Origin: CAWVWD01 sp965662365
Lineage (GTDB): Bacteria > Bacteroidota > Bacteroidia > Chitinophagales > Saprospiraceae
Assembly (NCBI GenBank): GCA_965662365.1
Contig: CBFIHR010000001.1
Location: 1 to 64,000, forward strand
DNA: 64,000 nt
Reading direction: 5' to 3'
Shown: in pieces, positions 1-7,898 of the stretch
Numbering within the stretch: position 1 is the stretch's first letter
How the letters are laid out: each line of letters begins with the position of its first letter
The notes under the pieces: model-generated
What the model was told of the DNA's origin: nothing
Databases searched by the model: none
What the model saw: only the letters and a program-made list of their open reading frames with translations
Made by a program: the position numbers and the translations under genes

Positions 1-1102
1 CATTTTTAGCCTTAAACGCATACAACGCAAAAGAAGCCAGCCAATGTTGACCAGCATAATCGCCATCTGTGATTTTTGATAACGAATAATCTAAATGTTC
101 CGTAGCAATATTATAAGCATTTGTATTATCTTTCAAGCTGTACAAACACCAAGCCCTGGAGAAATTCAAGCCGTCTAAATGTACTAATTTTCCATCTGAA
201 CGATCGAGTATTTTGCCAGGTTCTAAAGCTAATTTTTGTTCAAATAGTGCCGGTAAAAAAGCCTTTGACCAAGTATCAAATTCCTCATCATCTAATACTT
301 TTCGCATAATATCCAACTCTTGCAAACAAGGCGACAAAAAGTCATATCCGCTCGGTTCCCAACCTATCGGACAATCCGCATCATTTTCATAAAAACGAAT
401 CGCACTTTCTTTGATCATTTTTTCTAATGCTGTATTGCCAACGGTTTGAGCATAATCGTAAGCGAAACTCAAGCCAAAAGCCGTATTTGAATGTTCGCCG
501 ACACGAATCGGATAAACTAATTTTGGTAAGTACTCGATATAGGCTTTCGCAATATAATCCGCTAAAGGTTCAAGATTTTCATACCATTCTTTCGCCTTCG
601 GATTATCCCAAGTATAGAGTTCTTCTTGTAATTTCAGGAGCCAAGCCCAACCGTAAGTACGCTCAAAAGACGCACTTTGTGTATTCATCGTAAAGTAAGC
701 GACTTCCTTTTCGATATTCGCTTTTGTTAAGTTTTTATCCATCATTTCCATCGCTTCATTTCGCCTTTCTAAATTCGGAAATGTTTTTAATAAATACACC
801 AATGACCAATGTCCATGCACTGCCGAATGCCAGTCAAAACAACCATAAAAAGCAGGATGATGCTCAATCGGCATTGCCAAATCTTCTGATTTTTCAATCA
901 CAATTCCCGACTTGTAAGGCAGCGGATTTTGAATACAACCTAAAGGTAATTCCGCCAGTCGGTTTGCCTCTTCCAAAGTCAATTCGATGGATTTTGTGGT
1001 TTTCATAGGTTCGGTTATCGGTTCATTTTCTGTTTGTTGTTCGTTGGTAGAACAAGCCATTAGAAAAAACAATAGCGTTAAAATCGGTAGTTGAATTTTC
1101 AT
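1..1102 (-). CDS. DUF2891-type lipoprotein, C-terminus cut by window edge
   Basis: The reverse strand is open from an ATG at 1102 to the left edge, about 367 codons, so the 3' end lies outside the window. The N-terminus is a lipoprotein signal: MKIQLP, a hydrophobic run, then lipobox LMAC with Cys16, followed by a polar Ser/Thr/Asn/Gln/Glu-rich linker. The body is rich in Trp, Tyr and His, with blocks such as FYGCFDWHSAVHGHW, YGWAWLLKLQ and FLSPCLQELDIM. These resemble the DUF2891 family, whose pattern suggests an alpha/alpha-barrel like some glycan-active enzymes, though no activity is established. The upstream GH13-like gene is on the same strand 173 bp away, so co-transcription is possible. 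The family assignment is from memory of motifs; the reading frame and lipobox are seen directly. Confidence 0.8.
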   Translation of the reverse strand, partial: MKIQLPILTLLFFLMACSTNEQQTENEPITEPMKTTKSIELTLEEANRLAELPLGCIQNPLPYKSGIVIEKSEDLAMPIEHHPAFYGCFDWHSAVHGHWSLVYLLKTFPNLERRNEAMEMMDKNLTKANIEKEVAYFTMNTQSASFERTYGWAWLLKLQEELYTWDNPKAKEWYENLEPLADYIAKAYIEYLPKLVYPIRVGEHSNTAFGLSFAYDYAQTVGNTALEKMIKESAIRFYENDADCPIGWEPSGYDFLSPCLQELDIMRKVLDDEEFDTWSKAFLPALFEQKLALEPGKILDRSDGKLVHLDGLNFSRAWCLYSLKDNTNAYNIATEHLDYSLSKITDGDYAGQHWLASFALYAFKAKN

Positions 1103-1202
1103 TATTTAACTATTTTTGACACAATATGAAAGTGAATTTAGGAAAAACGATGGGAAATGATAAGCGTAATTATGAACATTTCTATTCTAAAAAGTTCGGT
1201 CG

Positions 1203-1240
1203 TTTCCGCCATTCCGAAAGAGGTCAGAATGACGGAGTTA
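1203..1240. repeat. Imperfect hairpin, CGTCATTC-type repeat (copy 1)
   Basis: On the reverse strand this reads ACTCCGTCATTCTGACC, then CTCTTTC, then GGAATGGCGG: an imperfect hairpin with G-U pairs. A second copy with the same 5' part (ACTCCGTCATTCCGACC) and a pairing 3' arm lies at 23459-23500. It sits between two same-strand genes and may act as a transcript-end hairpin or be a dispersed palindromic repeat. Confidence 0.45.
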
Positions 1241-1275
1241 TTAGAGTTTTTATTGGTGAATTTCGTAAAACTTCC

Positions 1276-3378
1276 TTAAATCCGATACACTCGGCATTCC
1301 CCTTTTTTAATAGAAGTAACATTGTAATGACGACCGTTGAATTTGGTAATTTTATCGCTTTCGCTAATATTGCCGACCGTAGAAAATTCCAGTTGTAACG
1401 CTGTATTTTCCATATTTTTAATCATTGGAATAGCAAAATTAATAATATCATTTTCGGTATCTAAATTAGCAACAAAAACATATTTTGGATAATCAGCATG
1501 CGTCCAAGCAATAACTTTTCCATAGCCCGTTGCATCAGGATAAATCAACCATTGTACTGGTCGATTTTTAATATCACTCCAAATCGCTTCTGCAAAATAT
1601 TGAATCCGTAATAAACGATGATACAATGCACCGTTTTTCCCCCAAGTGTAATAGCCTTTGGTTGATTTTGGACCTGAACTAATTTGAAAAACGAAAAGTT
1701 TGGTGTAATATTCGTTCGGTGCAGGTTCGAAATGCGTGTCCCGAGTCCGAAATCCTAACCCCATATAACTCGGCATATCCGTTAAAAATAACGCCGTAAA
1801 CAATCGAAATTCATTACCATTTATATAAAATTCATCAAATCTCGGATCATCTTTATCGGCAGTCATTACAGTAAAATTCGGAGCGAAACTCCGAGTGTGT
1901 AACAAATCAATATATTGGCGAAAACGTTGTGCAAACAGGGTTGTGTTCACCGTTACCGATTGCAAATCCCCTAAGGTAGAGTTGGCGTCAGCCGCCTCCA
2001 AATGATCGATTTCATCACCATACCCCATTTCGTTGCGAGGAGCTAAAAAAGTTTCGGCAAAGTAGCCAAAATAAGGCGTGTCTTGTCGTTGAATGTAGTT
2101 TTTGACATACGCCAGAATATCGTAATAATCGTCAATTTTGGCAGGAACGCCCGCCGCTCGCATTTGTACGTGCGACATATCGCCTCGCATAAAATCAAAA
2201 CCATAAAATGATTGTGCTTGATGGTATTTTGATGCGACATAATTCCAAACCGGGTATAAAGGTTTGTCAAAATCAATTTCCCAGTCTTGATTATCGTTTA
2301 ATCTATCGTATAATTTATAACGAGTCAACGGCCCGAAAACCCTTGAAAAAGTCTTGGGTTTTGTGATGTTGTATTCTCGCCAAATTTGACCTTGACTGTC
2401 TTCTTCAAAGTTTTCTTTATCAACCTCCAAACCTCGATAAGGCGGTGCCATCGTAGCAGGAACGGGTTCGTAACCATATTTTGTCAAAAATCGCAACAAC
2501 GCATCCCGACGTAATTGACGAATTTTGACTTGGTTAGGTTTTCCAAATAAAATTGAATTTCGCTGGCTTTCGCCAAATTCGTCAGAAAAGAAAATCACAC
2601 GATCATTTGGATATTGATCAAACGGATTTGCTGCCCCGTATTGATTCAAAAAACTGATAATTAACGCCTGTACTTCCTCGTGTAAGTTCGCTTTATGGTT
2701 AATAATTTCAAACTCTTCTCGCTGCAACCATTCAAAATAATGAGGATTCGACAACACCATTTCAGAGAATCTGTCCGTGTGTGGAATAACGTCCATTCCA
2801 ACCGATTTGCCCAAAGCGTGTAATAAATTAATGACCGCTTTTAACTGTTTTTCGACCGTATCTAAGTGCGGCAAAAAACTCGCTAAATCAGGAGCAAAAA
2901 ACTCTGGATTAATATTCCAACTTGCCATTCCGTACAAACTCGACACTACGCCAGGCTCCCAAATCGGTAGAAAATGAATCGAATCCTGCGACTTCGGCAA
3001 GGTCAACGCATACTTGACCACATTCCAAAAAGTCTTAACCGTACGGACGTTGATGCCTACCATATTGGTCGTTTTTAACCATTCGCCATCCGTTTGTGCT
3101 TTGACAGGACTTTTTAAAATCTCGGGTAGTTCGCTATATGGAATAGAGGTATTTTGAACACTAATTGCATTAAAATAAATATCTTCTCCTAAGTATTTTT
3201 TTAAAATACTTATCGTTTCAGTAGTCGATAAATTAACCGCATCTTCGGGTAGTAAATTCGGGATAAAACTCACTTCTTTATCCACAAATTGTTGAATCAG
3301 GTTCAGCTGTTTTAGCTTCCAAGTTTCCTTAAAATCGTAATAAACTGCTGGTATTTTAATATCTGAATAATTTGGCAT
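1276..3378 (-). CDS. GH13-like (alpha-amylase fold) glycoside hydrolase
   Basis: This 700-residue protein has no signal peptide, so it is predicted cytoplasmic. Landmarks of the GH13 (beta/alpha)8 barrel are visible in order: DVIPHTDR at residues 196-203 (conserved region I), GFDFMRGDMSH at 393-403 (region II, with Asp400 as candidate nucleophile) and YFAETFL at 439-445 (region III, with Glu442 as candidate acid/base). SYMGLGFRTRD follows further on, and a beta-rich tail could be domain C. The classical region I Asn-His is replaced by Pro-His-Thr-Asp and the region II Arg is shifted, so this is a divergent member; substrate and hydrolase versus transferase activity cannot be assigned. A GH57/DUF3536 protein at 21.0 kb is a second possible alpha-glucan enzyme. 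A -7-like TACATTTG lies upstream. Confidence 0.75.
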   Translation of the reverse strand: MPNYSDIKIPAVYYDFKETWKLKQLNLIQQFVDKEVSFIPNLLPEDAVNLSTTETISILKKYLGEDIYFNAISVQNTSIPYSELPEILKSPVKAQTDGEWLKTTNMVGINVRTVKTFWNVVKYALTLPKSQDSIHFLPIWEPGVVSSLYGMASWNINPEFFAPDLASFLPHLDTVEKQLKAVINLLHALGKSVGMDVIPHTDRFSEMVLSNPHYFEWLQREEFEIINHKANLHEEVQALIISFLNQYGAANPFDQYPNDRVIFFSDEFGESQRNSILFGKPNQVKIRQLRRDALLRFLTKYGYEPVPATMAPPYRGLEVDKENFEEDSQGQIWREYNITKPKTFSRVFGPLTRYKLYDRLNDNQDWEIDFDKPLYPVWNYVASKYHQAQSFYGFDFMRGDMSHVQMRAAGVPAKIDDYYDILAYVKNYIQRQDTPYFGYFAETFLAPRNEMGYGDEIDHLEAADANSTLGDLQSVTVNTTLFAQRFRQYIDLLHTRSFAPNFTVMTADKDDPRFDEFYINGNEFRLFTALFLTDMPSYMGLGFRTRDTHFEPAPNEYYTKLFVFQISSGPKSTKGYYTWGKNGALYHRLLRIQYFAEAIWSDIKNRPVQWLIYPDATGYGKVIAWTHADYPKYVFVANLDTENDIINFAIPMIKNMENTALQLEFSTVGNISESDKITKFNGRHYNVTSIKKGECRVYRI

Positions 3379-3406
3379 TGCTCTGATTTAGTATAACTGA
3401 TTATGA

Positions 3407-3414
3407 CAAATGTA
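3407..3414 (-). promoter_or_regulatory. Bacteroidota -7 box (TACATTTG) for GH13-like gene
   Basis: The reverse strand reads TACATTTG, matching the Bacteroidota TAnnTTTG consensus, 29 bases upstream of the start codon at 3378. No clear TTG -33 box sits at the usual 19-21 base spacing, so support is partial. Confidence 0.4.
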
Positions 3415-3566
3415 ATAAAATAATAATTTTATCTGTTAATTTATAGCTGCATTTTCAGAAAGTAAAACCGAGCTATAATCGGTTATAAATCGTATTTTTT
3501 CTATGATTTTTGCAATCAAATACTACTTGATACACCTTGTATTGGAACACCATTGTCTAAAAAACC

Positions 3567-4256
3567 TCAATAATTAGAAAAAGCAATTTTGTTAAGCACC
3601 TGAAAGTCAATAATTTCAATGGCTCTACCATTTATTTTCATTAAATTATCATCTTTAAATTCCTTTAGCAACCGACCTAAATTTTCTCTCGCTGTCCCGA
3701 TAATATTGGCCAAATATTCTCGAGGTAAAACAATTAATGTTTTGTGTTTTCCTTCATCATAGCGACGATGCAATAATAACAGATACAACGCTAATCGTTC
3801 TCGCACATTTTTTTGGGCCAAGATCGTTATCGTATTCACCAAAACCCCAAATTCATGGCTCATATTTTGTATTAATAATCGTCGCAATCGAGGTATTTCT
3901 CGCACCATATACTCAAACCTTTCTCGACTGACAAATAAAACCGTACAGTCCTCAATCGCCTCACAAGCATCTTCATAGATTTCATGACAAAGCAAAGCAT
4001 GATAGCCAAATAAGTCACCTTTTCGATAGATATAAAAAATCTGTTCTTTTCCTTGAAAACCTCGTTTATAAATCTTTGCTTTTCCGCTTTTCAGCAAGAA
4101 AACTCCTATCGGAATACCCGATTCATAAAAAATCAGACTTGCTTTTTTAAAGGTCAGTAGTTCTCCTTCATTAAAGAAAAATGCTTTATCTTTTTCAGAT
4201 AAGACATCAATAATTTTATGGCTTTCAAATTCTAAGTTCTTGATTGTTAATGGCAT
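3567..4256 (-). CDS. Crp/Fnr-family transcriptional regulator
   Basis: This 229-residue protein has an N-terminal cyclic-nucleotide-binding-type beta roll (about residues 15-130; YESGIPIGVFLLKSGKAKIY and GDLFGYHALL are typical). A long dimerisation helix follows, then a C-terminal winged helix (about 150-220) with the Crp recognition-helix signature EYLANIIGTARENLGRLLKEFKDDNLM. No Fnr-type N-terminal cysteine cluster is visible, so an oxygen-sensing Fe-S role is not supported; the ligand is unknown. It is divergent from the SulP gene starting at 4416, which makes that transporter a natural candidate target. It has a good own promoter at 4285-4315. Confidence 0.93.
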   Translation of the reverse strand: MPLTIKNLEFESHKIIDVLSEKDKAFFFNEGELLTFKKASLIFYESGIPIGVFLLKSGKAKIYKRGFQGKEQIFYIYRKGDLFGYHALLCHEIYEDACEAIEDCTVLFVSRERFEYMVREIPRLRRLLIQNMSHEFGVLVNTITILAQKNVRERLALYLLLLHRRYDEGKHKTLIVLPREYLANIIGTARENLGRLLKEFKDDNLMKINGRAIEIIDFQVLNKIAFSNY

Positions 4257-4284
4257 ATTCCCCTATTGTAATTTATACAGCGTA

Positions 4285-4315
4285 CAAATGTAGTATTTAT
4301 CACATTTTTATACAA
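4285..4315 (-). promoter_or_regulatory. Promoter of the crp-like gene
   Basis: On the reverse strand TTG (complement of 4313-4315), a 20-base spacer and TACATTTG (complement of 4285-4292) match the Bacteroidota -33/-7 consensus with ideal spacing. The -7 box ends 28 bases from the start codon at 4256. The box also lies in the only intergenic space shared with the divergent SulP gene. Confidence 0.7.
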
Positions 4316-4415
4316 TTTATGTTATTCTTTAAATTCTGCAAATGATTGACCTTTGTTAAACAGAAATAATAAAAAACAACCACTAATTATTATTAAAACA
4401 CTAAATATTTCAATC

Positions 4416-6121
4416 ATGCAGAGTTTAAGTACAATTTTTCAGCATGTCAGACGTGATGCGTTGGCTGGAATCGTAACAGGAATCATGGCAGTTCCTTTGA
4501 CCGTAGGTATTTGTCTAATGTCCGAATACCCAATTATGACTGGTCTTTATACCGTTATTTTTGCTGGTCTTATTAGTTTCGTTACCTACTTATTTAAGCC
4601 GGGTAACTATACGGGAATGCCTGGAGTTGCGGTAGGTTTAGCTCCTGTTTTAGCTTTAGGAATTCATACTTTTGGGTTTGAAAATATGCCTTTTGTCATT
4701 TTATTAACCGCATCTTTTCAAGCCTTAGCCTGGAAGTTTCACTGGGAACGATTCATTTTACAAATTGTACCACATTATTTGGTAGAAGGTTTGCTAGCAG
4801 GTGTCGGCCTAAAAATCGCTATGAAATTCGTGCCTTTTTTATATGATATCGAACACGAAACCAATACTTGGCTCAACTTTGAAAGAGAAGTCGTTTTGGC
4901 TTTAAGTGTGATTTCTTTTGTGGCATTTATATTTTTATATAAATCCTATCAGAAAAAATGCCTGCAATACCTTATGTTATTATTACGATCACTGCGGTGA
5001 TTATTGCGTTTTTCTTTCCACTTCCAAAAATTACCATTGATGATGTTCCCTTTCAATTAGCCTTACCGTTACCACATTTTAGCGGATTAGAACCCCCTGA
5101 AATGCTGCTCATGATTCTAAAAATGGTCGGTTATGCGATGATGTTAGGAACGATTGATATTATCGAACAAGTGATGAGTAATGTCGCTATCGAAAAAATG
5201 GATCCGTACAAACGGAAAGCGGATTCTAATAATAGTTTATTAGCAATTTGGATTTCAAATATTGGTGCAACCTTTTTTGGAGGTATGACCAACCTCGACG
5301 GTTTGGCAAAAAGTACAACAAACACCGTTGCTGGTGCGGTTACAAAATTATCGAACGTATTTACCTCTTTAGTCCTTTTGATTTTCGTCTTTTTCCCAGA
5401 ATTGTTGTCGTATTTACCCGAGTATGCTTTGGGGATTATTATGGTTTATTCTGGTTGGAAAATGATTGCGAATATTGCACATGTTCGTTCAGAAGGTCGG
5501 TATGCCTTGATTATGGCCGGCGTTTGTGGCGTCTTGGTTTTTGAAGCAGGAATTTTTGAGGGTTTATTGGCTGTTTTGGCTTTACATGCTGTTATTCAAT
5601 TTATATTTATGAAACGTATGGGCAAGTCCAATACAGAAATTTGGACAATCTTTAAAAATTCATTTTCTGAAGATGCCGACAAAAGCCTACTTGAACGAGC
5701 AGATATTATGTCTGAACCAAACGTTCCTATTTTAAACAAACTCGAAATGACCATTAATAATCACGATTATAAATCGTTGATGAAACTTTATCACAACAAT
5801 GCGATTTTGATTCCTGCCTTTAGCGAAAAAACGATTATTGGAAAGGCGAATATTGGGCATTTCTTTAGAGATTATTTTGATAAAGATGAAGTGCAACTTT
5901 CTATATTTCAAGTTTCGACGAAGCGAGTCAATGATGTGAAAGTCGATACTGGAACGTATCTATTGAAATGGAATAATCAAGGTTTTCCAAATCAAAAACA
6001 ACTTCGTTTTTCAATCGTTATCAAAGATGGTAAAATCATTAATCATCACTCCAGTGCTGCACCAAGTTTTGATGATACCCAGATTTTACCACAAGCCTAT
6101 GCCTTGGATTATATTGATTAG
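4416..6121 (+). CDS. SulP-family anion transporter with C-terminal NTF2/SnoaL-like domain; frame broken at about 4952-4958
   Basis: The two parts of this gene are in different frames. Part one runs from ATG 4416 (MQSLSTIFQH; the upstream TTG at 4353 is less likely because a -7-like GACCTTTG overlaps it) to a stop at 5000. Part two is in the -1 frame from ATG 4958 to 6121. The seam is cag aaa aaa tgc: one more A, or a -1 slip on the tandem AAA codons, gives QKK-MPAIPYVI, a continuous SulP membrane domain like KKIPSILAALI in the SulP at 27.5 kb. Conserved SulP features include VPLTVGICLMS, the NYTGMPG loop and FFGGMTNLDGLAKSTTN. After the last helix there is no STAS domain. Instead about 130 residues (EMTINNHDYKSLMKLYHNNA, TYLLKW, KDGKIINHHSS) look like a SnoaL/NTF2 fold. 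The substrate is an anion, sulfate or bicarbonate not distinguished. Confidence 0.8.
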
Positions 6122-6162
6122 TAAGTCTTAAACTTAATAAGGCGATCATTTAAAGTTAGTCA

Positions 6163-6195
6163 AGCTGGAAGGTATTTTGAAAATGCCTTCCAGCT
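6163..6195. terminator. Bidirectional hairpin terminator
   Basis: Inverted arms AGCTGGAAGGTATTTT and AAATGCCTTCCAGCT lie between the convergent SulP (+) and CotH-type (-) genes. A/T-rich flanks on both sides suit termination of both. Confidence 0.75.
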
Positions 6196-6216
6196 AAATT
6201 ATTCTCCTCTAAAGCC

Positions 6217-7845
6217 CTATTGTTTCACAATCTTTCCATTACTTACAATTCGACCATCGATTTCAATCGTATAAAAATAAATACCTTTACTCCATTGATT
6301 AGTAATTTCGGTCGGTAACTGTATATAATGTGGTATTTCTAATTCTTTCATAATTTTGAATGCTGCCAATTGTTGCCCTGTCGTAGTGTGAAATCTTAAA
6401 ATCGTTTCGCCCCTCGTAACTTGATACATTTCTAAGTTCAAATTATCCAAAAAAGGATTTGGAAAAAAGATAAAACTATCGTCTGCATAAAAAAGTCTTT
6501 CTTCTTCTTTTTGAATGTTATTAATATTTTCGTCCATCCAAGTTACCCGATTTCCAAACCAATCTTTCAGAAAAGTGACTTCTTCTTCGTAAGTTTCTCC
6601 TACAAAATCATTAGGCCAGACCCCAACACCAAGCGTTTGCCAACGTTCATAATTCCGAACTTGAGCTTCGTCCAATAATTGTGCGTAATCGTCAATCATT
6701 TGATGAATATTTTCGAGGCTAAAAGTCGTTTGACGTAAGGTTTGCCAACGAACTGCCACCTCATTGGCGAAAGCCTCATCAGATAGCAGCCTATCCCACC
6801 AATAACCTATCAGCCAGGCATCGTCTGGACAAACGGAATTGTAATCAAAAACCCAGCCTTCGGGCGAACTTCCCATACAAAAATTGGCGTTGCCCATTCC
6901 GATATTAAAATCCCAAATCGGACCCATTTTTAGTAAACCGCCGTCGGCATCATGTTCTTTATGAAAAAATGTACTGATTCGATACGCATCAGGATTGCGG
7001 CCCAATTCATTCAACAACAGAAAATCGATAAAGGTATTCACATCAATATATTGACGATAACCGAGCATTGCATCTGTATAGTTTTCGCCACTTAAAGCGG
7101 CTTCAAAATCATTCATATAATCTTGAATATATTGGAACTGCTCCGGTTGCAAATCATTTTCATTCGGATACACCACTTGATAAGTCAGCGGTCGATCTGA
7201 GGTCGCATAATTGGAACTAAAAATATTTTGGTCGTTATCGTCAAGTTTATCTAATCGCAAAAGATATCCGCCTGAAATATCCGGAGCTTCGATTTCATCT
7301 GGATTCAGTTTTTTGATGTCCACTCTATCGCCATCTCGTTTGATTTTTTCCATTAAAACATAAACACCTTGATACTGACCATTGAGCATTAATTCACAAA
7401 ATCGAGTCCGACTGGCGTACATACCGATTTGATTACTCAATTCATAAATTAGTGCATTTCGAATCATCGTTTTATCCGAGTATGGCCCATACAAAATCCA
7501 ATCTTCTTCTTTGGGTAACCCCAATAAAGTTGTGTCTAAGTCCTCATCGTTTGCGTCCCAAGTTTCAAAACCGTACGACTTTTTATCAAATAAAAACTGC
7601 GAGGTTTGCCCACGTAATTCGATGCCGATTCGTCCTTCGTAACTGTACGAATCTGTTAGGTTGTTTCGTTGTCCATTTCCATTATCAATAATTCCCATAT
7701 CGCCACCGACTTTCGGTTCGTCCACAATAAAATTATCCGTGTTAATGACGATTATTGGTAAATTAGAGTCAGTGAAATTGACCTGTGCATTTATTGATAA
7801 CACATTGATTATCAACATTAAAATAAATAGTAATTGTTTTTTCAT
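6217..7845 (-). CDS. Secreted CotH-kinase-family protein with T9SS sorting domain
   Basis: This 542-residue protein starts with a signal peptide (MKKQLLFILMLIINVLSINAQ). The middle (about residues 70-430) is a CotH domain: GIELRGQTSQ, KKSYGFETWD, WILYGPYSDKTMIRNAL, QGVYVLMEKIKRD, GGYLLRLDK, and GPIWDFNIGMGN with the metal-binding DFN of the atypical protein-kinase-like fold. The last roughly 85 residues (FIFFPNPFLDNL to SKGIYFYTIEIDGRIVSNGKIVKQ) are a type A T9SS C-terminal domain, so the protein should be exported and cell-surface attached or released. CotH of Bacillus phosphorylates spore-coat proteins; the target here is unknown. It starts 53 bp after the haloperoxidase fusion gene on the same strand, so the two probably form an operon. 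Confidence 0.9.
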   Translation of the reverse strand: MKKQLLFILMLIINVLSINAQVNFTDSNLPIIVINTDNFIVDEPKVGGDMGIIDNGNGQRNNLTDSYSYEGRIGIELRGQTSQFLFDKKSYGFETWDANDEDLDTTLLGLPKEEDWILYGPYSDKTMIRNALIYELSNQIGMYASRTRFCELMLNGQYQGVYVLMEKIKRDGDRVDIKKLNPDEIEAPDISGGYLLRLDKLDDNDQNIFSSNYATSDRPLTYQVVYPNENDLQPEQFQYIQDYMNDFEAALSGENYTDAMLGYRQYIDVNTFIDFLLLNELGRNPDAYRISTFFHKEHDADGGLLKMGPIWDFNIGMGNANFCMGSSPEGWVFDYNSVCPDDAWLIGYWWDRLLSDEAFANEVAVRWQTLRQTTFSLENIHQMIDDYAQLLDEAQVRNYERWQTLGVGVWPNDFVGETYEEEVTFLKDWFGNRVTWMDENINNIQKEEERLFYADDSFIFFPNPFLDNLNLEMYQVTRGETILRFHTTTGQQLAAFKIMKELEIPHYIQLPTEITNQWSKGIYFYTIEIDGRIVSNGKIVKQ

Positions 7846-7898
7846 CGATCGTTTTTTATTAATTTTTTATACGTCTTAATTGTGGTTATTTATTATAA

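Noticed and set aside
121..1008. Three forward-strand frames of 62-94 codons in the first kilobase
   Set aside because: They are antisense to the DUF2891-type lipoprotein, which has an uninterrupted frame, a lipobox and family-like motifs.
1126..1398. 90-codon forward frame between the DUF2891-type and GH13-like genes
   Set aside because: Its second half is antisense to the GH13-like gene, and its first half is intergenic DNA containing the hairpin repeat. No motif supports it.
4353..4415. TTG-initiated extension of the SulP gene
   Set aside because: The TTG overlaps a -7-like box and the added residues are not typical; ATG 4416 begins a normal SulP N-terminus. The same reasoning applies to the TTG extensions at 16831, 32504, 35503, 46062 and 48871.
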